Positions 1-6,359 of a stretch of 8,558 bases of DNA are shown piece by piece. Within the stretch, counting starts at the first letter, position 1. Each line of letters begins with the position of its first letter. The position numbers and the translations under genes are program-made. A model generated the notes under the pieces. The model saw only the letters and a list, made by a program, of their open reading frames with translations. It had not been told where the DNA came from and made no database searches. The stretch is from Alphaproteobacteria bacterium (GTDB lineage Bacteria > Pseudomonadota > Alphaproteobacteria > Micavibrionales > Micavibrionaceae), in assembly GCA_023301785.1 (NCBI GenBank), contig JALZUF010000277.1, positions 1 through 8,558 of the forward strand, in the 5' to 3' direction.

Positions 1-3000
1 ACTTTTGAAGGAACAGAATATGACATCCCTGCCGATGGCTCAGTTGAGATCCAAGGTAAAGGTGGAACATTGACGATGAACTCAGATGGATCATACGAGT
101 ATGATGCAACGGGTGGATCAGACACGCAAACTCTACGTACTTTTGAAATCAGTGATTTCGTTGGTGGCGAAGGTGCAGGTAAAATCGACAACGTTTCAGG
201 ATCATACAATGAAACAACAGAAGAATTCGCATTCTCTTTCACAATCCAAGGTGGCGATGCCAATGGTGGAACACTTGTTCTTAACCCAGGCGGCAATCCA
301 AAAGGACACGCTGGTGAATTAGCACAATTCTTTATTGATAATAGTGGTGCAGAGCCAGTAATCAGTATCTATGGTTACAACGGTTTAGGTGGTGTTCCAG
401 GAACAACAGCTTCAGCTTTAGACGGCTCACAAGCTGATGGTATCCAAACACCAGACCGCATTGCAACAAGCTTAGGCGCAAACAGTCCATTCGGTGCAAT
501 CACAGTTGTGACAAATGCCGATGGCAGCCAAACATTCAGCTTTAGTGTTGATGGTTCAGTAATCAATGATTACGTTCCGGAGAACTCAGTTGATGGTGCA
601 GAATGGAACGGTATTGAGTTCGGCGATACAATCGGCGCTTGGTTCCACCCAGTATCAGGTTTAGAAACTGCCTATAATGATGATGGTTTCTTAACACAGT
701 TTGATTTCACAGGTCGTAGTGGTTGGGATAGCAATAGCTTACCAACAAATACAGAAGTGATTACACCAGATGATATCTTCACATACACAATGTGTGATGC
801 AGATGGTGACATCTCTACGGCAACATTAAACGTGAACATCAATTCAGATGCAGGTCCAACAGGTATCTACGCTGAAGATTCAACAGATGATACAAACCTC
901 AGAGATGATGGTATGGATATGGTCACAGGCGACATCAACGTTAACTACAACGGCGATGATGCTGGCTCAACAGCAGGTAATGGTGTCTTCGGTACAACCG
1001 AGCTTAACCAAACGAATGGCGAACTAAGTCATAATGGCGTTAAGATCGAAGTCTCGTTTGACTCTGCAACCAACACGTATACAGGTAAAGCTGGTAACAT
1101 CGATGTGTTCACAATGGTGATTAACGCTGATGCAACTTACAAGTTCACTCAACTTGAATCAGTAGATCATGCAAACACTGGATCACGTAACGAAACTATC
1201 TTCTTACAGTTTGGTGTAACAGCAACAGACGGTGACGGCGACACAGGAAACGGTATTGTTCAAATCCGTGTTCGTGACGATTGGTCAGATGCCCGTAACG
1301 ATGAAGTAAAATTAGATGATAATCAGGAAGTAACTGGTAACCTAATTGACAACGACATCTTAGGTACCGATGAAGCGTCAACTATTACGCACATTTCTAT
1401 TGAAGGGCAAGATTACGACATCTTACCAGGTCAAGCGAATGTTATTGAAACAGACAATGGTACATTACGTATCGATCCAGATGGCAGCTATACTTACGAA
1501 GGTAAAGCAGAAGGTATGGATAGCTTCACTTACACATTAACAGATGGTGATGGCGATACAGATACTGCCGTATTTAAAGTGACAGTTGAAGATAACCAAA
1601 CACCAATTGAGATTAATGGTGTGGGCGCAACCGATGATACAAACCTGAAAGATGATGGCATGGACATGATCACAGGAAATATCAATGTTAATTATCAAGG
1701 TGACGTTCCTGGTAAAACAACCGGTAATGGTGACTTCTCATCTGCTGGAAACAAAACAGCTAACAAGCTTTCTTCAAATGGTTTTGAACTAAACGTAACG
1801 TTCAATGCGGATACAAATACATATACTGCAACGAACAACAGCTTCCATACATTGAAGGTTGTCTTCACAATGACAATTAACGAAGATGGAACATACAAGT
1901 TCACACAGTATGAGCCATTAGATCACAGCAACACGAATGCTGACAACGAAGCAATCTTCTTAGACTTTGGTGTTACAGCAACTGATGGTGACGGTGACAC
2001 AGGTGAAGGTACAGTTCGCATTACCGTACGTGATGATGCACCAGATGCAAATGATGACACAGCGTCAACAAGCGTGACATCCTCGACTGTAGAGTATTGC
2101 TTTGACCCGCAAGAACATGATGTTGCAGGGACACAAAGCAGCCTTACACAAGACGGTATCACAGTATCATCTAACAATGGTGCAGACCTAACATGGGTAA
2201 ATCACGAAGGCCCTGGTGTAGGTATCGCAGGTCAAGGAACTGATAAAGTCTTTAGAGATACAGAATCTCTTGAAATTCGCTTTGATAACCCTGCCGATAC
2301 AGTTGAAATTAAACTTGGCGATATGGGATCAAATAATATTGGTGATACATTTGAGTATACTGTTCGTTTAGAAAATGGTTCAGTCATACAAGAAACAGTT
2401 ACTATTGATGCAGATATGGTATCGAACTCCGTATTTACATTTGATGTATCGGGTTATGGATCTGCAATTTCAGGTATTGACCTTATCGGTGGCCCATCAT
2501 TCTTATTGAATGGTATTAAAGCTGAAAATACTGAGTTTGAAGCAATCAATGCAGAAGGCAACGTATTAGATAACGATGATCTTAGCGTAGATGATTCTAC
2601 AATAGTCACATCCGTGAGCATTAATGGTGCAAACCATCAAATCACACCGTTTGGTACAGAAATTCAAACAGCAAATGGAATTTTAACAATTGCTACGAAT
2701 GGTGAGTACACTTACGTCGCAACCAACAATGCAGACTCTACGGATGTATTTAATTATACAATTACGGATGCCGATGGCGATACGTCTTCTGCGATGCTTA
2801 GCATCGACTCTGAAGGTCTATGTGTCTTCTTACCTCCTGTAAACGTAGAATTCGATGTACATTTGGACAGCTTTACGAATGATAATCCAGATCGTTGGGA
2901 TTTCAGCGATACTTATAACGTTAAATACAATGGTGGAGAAAAATCATTTGGCTTCACAATCGACGTTACAAGCGGAGAAGAAGCTATAGATTTCTTCTTA

Positions 3001-4053
3001 ATTGAAATCCCAGATGTTCTTTCTGACTTTGGTGTTGGATTTAATAAAGGAACAGAAGTTTCAGACGGCGTTTGGAAAATCCAAGCTGGTGATGAAGCAG
3101 GATTAGAAGTAACCTTACCTGGATTAGAGCCAGTTGATGGTAAAACGTGGAGAAATCCAGATTACCGTGTACCACAAGGAGAGCATGACTTTAAAGTCAC
3201 GGCACAAACTATCGCTTCGGTAGAAGCATGTAACCACGGTGAAGTCATACAAGTAGAAGCCGTCATTGATGTTGTTGTCTTCTCTTCACCATTAGTCCTC
3301 GATCTGGACGGTGATGGTATTGAACTTCTAGATATTGCAAACGGTGTTCTATTTGACATGGATAATGATGGCCAAGTTGAAAAAACAGGCTGGGTGGATA
3401 AAGATGACGGTCTTCTTACTCTTGATAAGAATAATGACGGCATTGTAAATGATCGCTCAGAGTTATTTGGCGATACAGATGATCACTCAGATGGATTTGC
3501 TAATCTAGCCAGCTATGACGAAAATAGCGACGGTGTTATTGATGCAAAAGATTCCGTTTATAACGAGTTGAAAGTTTGGCAAGATACAAACTCTGATGGT
3601 ATCTCAGATGAAGGTGAAATGTCATCCCTTGCAGATGCGGGTGTTGCGAGTATCTCTCTAGAAACAGAGACGCCAGATTCAGAATTTATCGAAGGAAACT
3701 GGATTTCACATACAGGTACATATACCGATGCGAATGGTGAGACACGCGATATTGTTGATGCATGGTTCGATACTAAAGAGCTAACCGACACTGAACTATC
3801 CGCGATTGAAGAGGCTTCTGACACACTTCTAGCTTTAAGAGAAGCAGGTGATGATGTACTTGATCTATCACAAATGTTAGAAACAAGCGATGACGTTACA
3901 GAAGCAATTCATGATTTCGTTTACGTGAGTGATTGTGGTGACCCAACAATATGTACAGTTGAAATCCCAGTTACTCAAAATGATAGTGCTACGGCAGGAA
4001 CGAACCAACTTGATGACCTTCCTGTGAATAATGCAGATCAAGTTATTATCTAA
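1..4053 (+). CDS. Giant type I-secreted RTX/VCBS-like adhesin, C-terminal part (5' end outside window)
   Basis: The frame is open from base 1 to the TAA at 4051-4053, so 1350 residues of a longer protein are visible; the ATG at 70 is internal. Seen in order (window codons): a VCBS/cadherin-like domain (1-39, resumed at about 257-280) split by a domain of about 215 residues; a T1SS-143-like repeat (296-427); a VCBS-like domain (about 428-535); a second T1SS-143-like repeat (545-679); a VCBS-like domain opened at about 680 and resumed at about 850-938 around a second insert; a beta domain with GVWKIQAG and HDFKVTAQT motifs (about 948-1095); five Asp-rich EF-hand-like loops (DLDGDG to DTNSDG, 1101-1200); and a VLDLSQML segment near 1283 resembling T1SS C-terminal targets. 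TDGDGDT motifs recur. Such proteins are exported by an ABC/MFP/TolC machine, fold with Ca2+ outside the cell and mediate adhesion or biofilm. No GGxGxDx nonapeptides are visible here. Five regions hold Cys, unusual for this class. The transporter genes are not in the window. Family assignment is firm; adhesin role is inferred. Confidence 0.9.
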   Translation, partial: TFEGTEYDIPADGSVEIQGKGGTLTMNSDGSYEYDATGGSDTQTLRTFEISDFVGGEGAGKIDNVSGSYNETTEEFAFSFTIQGGDANGGTLVLNPGGNPKGHAGELAQFFIDNSGAEPVISIYGYNGLGGVPGTTASALDGSQADGIQTPDRIATSLGANSPFGAITVVTNADGSQTFSFSVDGSVINDYVPENSVDGAEWNGIEFGDTIGAWFHPVSGLETAYNDDGFLTQFDFTGRSGWDSNSLPTNTEVITPDDIFTYTMCDADGDISTATLNVNINSDAGPTGIYAEDSTDDTNLRDDGMDMVTGDINVNYNGDDAGSTAGNGVFGTTELNQTNGELSHNGVKIEVSFDSATNTYTGKAGNIDVFTMVINADATYKFTQLESVDHANTGSRNETIFLQFGVTATDGDGDTGNGIVQIRVRDDWSDARNDEVKLDDNQEVTGNLIDNDILGTDEASTITHISIEGQDYDILPGQANVIETDNGTLRIDPDGSYTYEGKAEGMDSFTYTLTDGDGDTDTAVFKVTVEDNQTPIEINGVGATDDTNLKDDGMDMITGNINVNYQGDVPGKTTGNGDFSSAGNKTANKLSSNGFELNVTFNADTNTYTATNNSFHTLKVVFTMTINEDGTYKFTQYEPLDHSNTNADNEAIFLDFGVTATDGDGDTGEGTVRITVRDDAPDANDDTASTSVTSSTVEYCFDPQEHDVAGTQSSLTQDGITVSSNNGADLTWVNHEGPGVGIAGQGTDKVFRDTESLEIRFDNPADTVEIKLGDMGSNNIGDTFEYTVRLENGSVIQETVTIDADMVSNSVFTFDVSGYGSAISGIDLIGGPSFLLNGIKAENTEFEAINAEGNVLDNDDLSVDDSTIVTSVSINGANHQITPFGTEIQTANGILTIATNGEYTYVATNNADSTDVFNYTITDADGDTSSAMLSIDSEGLCVFLPPVNVEFDVHLDSFTNDNPDRWDFSDTYNVKYNGGEKSFGFTIDVTSGEEAIDFFLIEIPDVLSDFGVGFNKGTEVSDGVWKIQAGDEAGLEVTLPGLEPVDGKTWRNPDYRVPQGEHDFKVTAQTIASVEACNHGEVIQVEAVIDVVVFSSPLVLDLDGDGIELLDIANGVLFDMDNDGQVEKTGWVDKDDGLLTLDKNNDGIVNDRSELFGDTDDHSDGFANLASYDENSDGVIDAKDSVYNELKVWQDTNSDGISDEGEMSSLADAGVASISLETETPDSEFIEGNWISHTGTYTDANGETRDIVDAWFDTKELTDTELSAIEEASDTLLALREAGDDVLDLSQMLETSDDVTEAIHDFVYVSDCGDPTICTVEIPVTQNDSATAGTNQLDDLPVNNADQVII
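886..1281 (+). repeat. T1SS-143-like repeat, copy 1 (protein-level)
   Basis: This segment of the adhesin runs from DDTNLRDDGMDM to RVRDD, 132 residues. The ending (DHxNxxxxxEtIFLqFGVTATDGDGDT, then a strand and DD) matches the closing pattern of the roughly 143-residue repeat known from large type I secretion substrates. Copy 2 starts 747 bases downstream; the two share long identical peptide stretches but many synonymous base differences, so the duplication is not recent. Confidence 0.75.
1633..2037 (+). repeat. T1SS-143-like repeat, copy 2 (protein-level)
   Basis: This is the partner of the repeat at 886-1281, 135 residues from DDTNLKDDGMDM to TVRDD. The start, the INVNY strand, the KFTQ strand and the FGVTATDGDGDTG ending align with copy 1; the middle (FHTLKVVFTMTI against DVFTMVI) carries a small indel. 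A VCBS-like domain separates the two copies, so the duplicated unit may be repeat plus VCBS domain. Confidence 0.75.
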
Positions 4054-4073
4054 TAAGGTAAGCTTATAACAAT

Positions 4074-4108
4074 AAAAAAACCCAGCTTGTTTTTAAGCTG
4101 GGTTTTTT
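4074..4108 (+). terminator. Rho-independent terminator of the adhesin gene, possibly bidirectional
   Basis: A perfect 8-bp stem, CCCAGCTT (4081-4088) with AAGCTGGG (4095-4102), closes a six-base loop and is followed by six T. Seven A precede the stem, so the same hairpin also has a T-tract on the minus strand and could stop transcripts leaving the tRNA side. It begins 20 bases after the adhesin stop codon. Confidence 0.92.
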
Positions 4109-4115
4109 ATTATTT

Positions 4116-4199
4116 AAAACGTCGATTTACGACTTTTATAAGCCAGATTCTGCTTTACTCATTAAGCGTAGCCCCTCTTTTGCTTGAGGGCGCGACTTT
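4116..4199 (-). other. RNase P RNA 3'-end-like fragment (possible rnpB remnant or small RNA)
   Basis: The gap between the two terminators holds no ORF. On the minus strand, 4152-4138 reads CAGAATCTGGCTTAT, which by memory matches the conserved 3' region of bacterial RNase P RNA (E. coli CAGAACCCGGCTTAT) at 13 of 15 bases, preceded by AATGAGTA, loosely like the GATGAATGA element that lies upstream in rnpB. Small hairpins occur at 4121-4133 (GTCG/CGAC) and 4173-4190 (CCCTC/GAGGG). A full rnpB needs about 350-400 nt and there is room for only about 110, so a working RNase P RNA is excluded. It could be a truncated copy, a small RNA, or chance similarity. Confidence 0.22.
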
Positions 4200-4214
4200 C
4201 TTGATAGAACCTAT

Positions 4215-4237
4215 AAAAAAAGAGCCATAAGGCTCTT
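4215..4237 (-). terminator. Rho-independent terminator of the tRNA-fMet transcript
   Basis: Read on the minus strand, AAGAGCC (4237-4231) pairs with GGCTCTT (4226-4220) around a TTAT loop and runs into a T-tract complementary to the A run at 4215-4221. It lies 39 bases beyond the 3' end of the tRNA and is the obvious end of that transcript. Confidence 0.88.
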
Positions 4238-4276
4238 ATTTTCATCACTTAATATATTGAAATATAAAGGATTTTT

Positions 4277-4353
<77 letters not shown>

Positions 4354-4367
4354 CCAAAAGATAGTGT

Positions 4368-4396
4368 GTTATAGCGAGACTACACGCATATAGCAA
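4368..4396 (-). promoter_or_regulatory. sigma70-type promoter of tRNA-fMet
   Basis: On the minus strand TTGCTA (4396-4391) is followed after exactly 17 bases by TATAAC (4373-4368). The predicted start, near 4361, is about 8 bases ahead of the mature tRNA 5' end. The -35 box begins only 13 bases after the stop codon of the upstream redoxin gene, and no terminator lies between, so redoxin transcripts may run into the tRNA. Confidence 0.7.
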
Positions 4397-4408
4397 CCCT
4401 ATAATTCG

Positions 4409-4957
4409 TTATTTAAGCGCCTCAATGGCCTCAACAACATCCTTAATTTCTGGTCTCCTTGTGTAGCTTTCCTTAGAAAGAACAGCCTGTACGGTCTTGT
4501 CATCACCAATTACGTATATATGTGGGTGCGGAATACCGTGACCAAATTGGCCAACTTTCTTCTCTTCATTCAATATACCAAATGCCTTAATTGTTTCGGA
4601 GCCTTCATCAGACAGCATTGAGAGATCAAAACTGTAACGTGTCGCAAACTTATTTAAAGCTTCGGGCGCGTCATAACTTATGATTGCAATATTGTACCCC
4701 GCCTCAAGAATTGGATCTGCCTCACCTTTACGTAAATCAAGTAACTGCACTTGGCAATAAGGACACCAATCTGCCGAGCGGATAAAGAACAAAGCCAAAC
4801 CTTTTTCGCCCTTAAGCTTATCAAAGCTTTGCTTCTCTCCTTTTTGGTTCAGCAATTCTAAGTTCGTCGGGATTACATCCCCTTTTTTCACAGCATCTGC
4901 CGCAACAGCACCAGTGCTAGATAAAACAATAATAAGTAGAGATAAAATAACGCGCAT
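4409..4957 (-). CDS. Exported redoxin / peroxiredoxin-like (AhpC/TSA superfamily) protein, CPYC active site
   Basis: A 182-residue protein. The ATG at 4957 is chosen over the one at 4984 because AAAGGA stands 6 bases before it and it gives a classic signal peptide (MRVILSLLIIVLSS..., likely cleaved after residue 19 or 20). The mature part is a thioredoxin fold of the peroxiredoxin-like branch: W64-C65-P-Y-C68 after the RSAD strand, then SYD (94-96), MLSD (114-117), AFGILNE (125-131) and GIPHP (141-145). C65 sits where the attacking cysteine is expected; C68 would be the resolving partner. The likely role is thiol-disulfide or peroxide chemistry in the periplasm. It is a gap-poor paralog of the product of 5403-6332, aligned without indels from residue 1 to C68, but lacks that protein's long tail. 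It follows the cold-shock gene's terminator, so it needs read-through or its own promoter; I found no convincing one in the AT-rich gap. Exact substrate unknown. Confidence 0.9.
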   Translation of the reverse strand: MRVILSLLIIVLSSTGAVAADAVKKGDVIPTNLELLNQKGEKQSFDKLKGEKGLALFFIRSADWCPYCQVQLLDLRKGEADPILEAGYNIAIISYDAPEALNKFATRYSFDLSMLSDEGSETIKAFGILNEEKKVGQFGHGIPHPHIYVIGDDKTVQAVLSKESYTRRPEIKDVVEAIEALK

Positions 4958-4963
4958 AATTTT

Positions 4964-4969
4964 TCCTTT
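4964..4969 (-). promoter_or_regulatory. Ribosome binding site deciding the redoxin start
   Basis: AAAGGA on the minus strand is 6 bases ahead of the ATG at 4957. The upstream in-frame ATG at 4984 has no such site and would put nine polar or charged-flanked residues before the signal peptide, so 4957 is preferred. Confidence 0.8.
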
Positions 4970-5013
4970 ATATAATGATATCAATGCATTCGAAATATAA
5001 TAAATATAGTTAC

Positions 5014-5040
5014 AAAAAAACCCGCTTATAAAAACGGGCT
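5014..5040 (-). terminator. Rho-independent terminator of the cold-shock gene
   Basis: Minus strand: AGCCCG (5040-5035) pairs with CGGGTT (5024-5019, one G-U pair) across a ten-base AT loop and runs into a seven-T tract (5020-5014). It lies 27 bases after the cold-shock stop codon and before the second redoxin gene, isolating the cold-shock unit downstream. Confidence 0.78.
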
Positions 5041-5067
5041 ATTTATCATTCTTAAATACGGTAACGC

Positions 5068-5277
5068 TTATTCCACGACTTGAATATCTGTCGCCGCTTG
5101 GCGTCCACGATTATCTGCCATTTCAAAGTTTACTTTTTGTCCTTCGTCCAATGCCTTCAGACCCGCTTTTTCAACTTCGCTGATATGAACAAAAACATCA
5201 TTACCACCGTCTTCTGGAACGATAAAACCAAATCCTTTGGTAGGATTAAACCATTTAACTGTGCCGCCTTGGGCCAT
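5068..5277 (-). CDS. csp: Cold-shock domain protein (CspA family)
   Basis: A 69-residue single cold-shock domain, the normal length for the family. It is a five-stranded OB-fold that binds single-stranded RNA and DNA and melts RNA structure in the cytoplasm. Visible: GTVKWFNPTKGFGFI with RNP1 (KGFGFI, 14-19) and RNP2 (VFVHI, 28-32), and the aromatic surface W9, F10, F16, F18, F29. The start is supported by GGAG 7 bases upstream. It has its own promoter (5367-5395), a leader of about 80 nt, as is usual for cold-shock mRNAs that regulate through leader structure, and its own terminator. It sits between two paralogous redoxin genes, apparently as an independent unit. Which numbered csp paralog it is cannot be told, and cold induction is not shown by sequence alone. 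Confidence 0.96.
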   Translation of the reverse strand: MAQGGTVKWFNPTKGFGFIVPEDGGNDVFVHISEVEKAGLKALDEGQKVNFEMADNRGRQAATDIQVVE

Positions 5278-5366
5278 AGTAAGTCTCCATTAGTAGTCTA
5301 TATAAATAATCACGACGCTAACAAAACACCCAAATGAAAGGTACTGTCAGCACAATGAACACATCA

Positions 5367-5395
5367 AAAATAACTTAAATCATCATTTTTGACAA
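5367..5395 (-). promoter_or_regulatory. Promoter of the cold-shock gene
   Basis: Minus strand: TTGTCA (5395-5390, 5 of 6 to consensus), a 17-base spacer, then TATTTT (5372-5367, 4 of 6). The predicted start near 5360 gives a leader of about 83 nt. The -35 box is 8 bases past the stop codon of the tailed redoxin gene, with no terminator between, so read-through from that operon is also possible. Confidence 0.55.
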
Positions 5396-5402
5396 TAGTT
5401 TG

Positions 5403-6332
5403 TTAAAGTCCGGGCACCATTGGAAGCTCTTGCGCTTTCTGATCTAAAGGAGAAAACTTATCTTCAATCTGAGTTGCAGGAGGAGCTCCCTCAACAGTAG
5501 TCGGCATCATTTCCTTGACTGTCTCTTCAACCTTAGCTTTAGGCACAACAGAGTTATCAAACATAGTTTCCGGCATTGGCGCTGGTTCGGCGTCAGGCAT
5601 ACTAGGTGCCAAAGATTCATCTGTAGCCGCAGGTATCGAAGTTTCAATTTTTGCTGGCTCGTCTATTGGTAAAACTGGTTCTATTGGGGCATCTAAGCTT
5701 TCAATCACAGCATCTTCTGGAAGAATAGGATCTTCACCCATAGATTCAATCGTCATTGGCTCAACAACTGGCTTTGGTTTTGGCTTAGGGTTAAGCTCTT
5801 CAATCTTCGCCATAAGTGTTTTCGTAGAAGGGCGCTTTTTATACCCTACCTCAAAAAATTTGGCCTGCACTTTTTTATTGGCATCAACAATGTAAACACC
5901 AGGGTGCGGAATGCCATAGCTACGAGTACCCTTAGCCGCATCTTCGTTTAGAATACCAAAGGCACGAATTGCTTGCGAGCGCGGGTCAGATAACATCGTG
6001 ATCGTTGGCTTGTTTTTTGTAATAAATTTTTCCATTGCTTGCGGTGTATCATAACTTACCGATACAACAGGGTATTCTGCATCCGTAAAGCTTTTCGCTT
6101 TTTTATTTAACTCAAGCAGTTGCTCCTGACAAAAAGGACACCACTGCGCCGATCTTACAAAAACCAAAACCATTCCTTTTTTACCTTTAAGGTCATTAAA
6201 AGAACGTGTCTTTCCATTTTGATCCTGTAGCTCTAGATTATGTGGGATCTTTTGCCCGACATTCACATCACCTTTTGCAAAGGCAACGGCTGGCGTAAGA
6301 ATAAGTACTAAAGTTAAAATTAAATAACGCAT
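5403..6332 (-). CDS. Exported redoxin (AhpC/TSA superfamily, CPFC) with long Pro/acidic disordered tail
   Basis: A 309-residue protein with an N-terminal signal peptide (MRYLILTLVLILTPAVAFA, likely cut after residue 19). Residues 21-180 are a peroxiredoxin-like domain: W64-C65-P-F-C68, SYD (93-95), MLSD (113-116), AFGILNE (124-130), GIPHP (140-144), all shared with the product of 4409-4957. Residues 181-309 (bases 5792 down to 5406) are a low-complexity extension, starting PKPKPKP and rich in Pro, Glu, Asp, Ala and Met, almost surely disordered; no membrane segment or anchor is evident. The paralog ends where this tail begins. AGGA stands 9 bases before the ATG. The gene lies 27 bases after the metallo-hydrolase gene, so the two are probably co-transcribed and act in the same compartment. 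Likely thiol-disulfide or peroxide chemistry in the periplasm; tail function unknown (reach across the envelope or partner docking are guesses). Confidence 0.9.
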   Translation of the reverse strand: MRYLILTLVLILTPAVAFAKGDVNVGQKIPHNLELQDQNGKTRSFNDLKGKKGMVLVFVRSAQWCPFCQEQLLELNKKAKSFTDAEYPVVSVSYDTPQAMEKFITKNKPTITMLSDPRSQAIRAFGILNEDAAKGTRSYGIPHPGVYIVDANKKVQAKFFEVGYKKRPSTKTLMAKIEELNPKPKPKPVVEPMTIESMGEDPILPEDAVIESLDAPIEPVLPIDEPAKIETSIPAATDESLAPSMPDAEPAPMPETMFDNSVVPKAKVEETVKEMMPTTVEGAPPATQIEDKFSPLDQKAQELPMVPGL

Positions 6333-6359
6333 GTTTTATTTTCCTATAGTTGTAAAAAA

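Noticed and set aside
1923..2177. Minus-strand frames within the adhesin, including this one
   Set aside because: They are shadows of repetitive GAT/ACA-rich coding sequence; no start signals and no protein-like motifs.
1..4053. CRISPR-like or simple DNA repeats in the adhesin gene
   Set aside because: Repetition is at protein-domain level with many synonymous changes; there are no short regularly spaced identical repeats.
5080..5337. Plus-strand frame of 85 codons over the cold-shock gene
   Set aside because: It is antisense to a clear cold-shock gene and its promoter leader, with no family resemblance.
5515..5895. Open plus-strand frame of 126 codons, Ser/Gly/Ala-rich
   Set aside because: It is antisense to the redoxin tail; its composition is the mirror of the Pro/acidic codons, and it has no ribosome binding site or recognisable domain.
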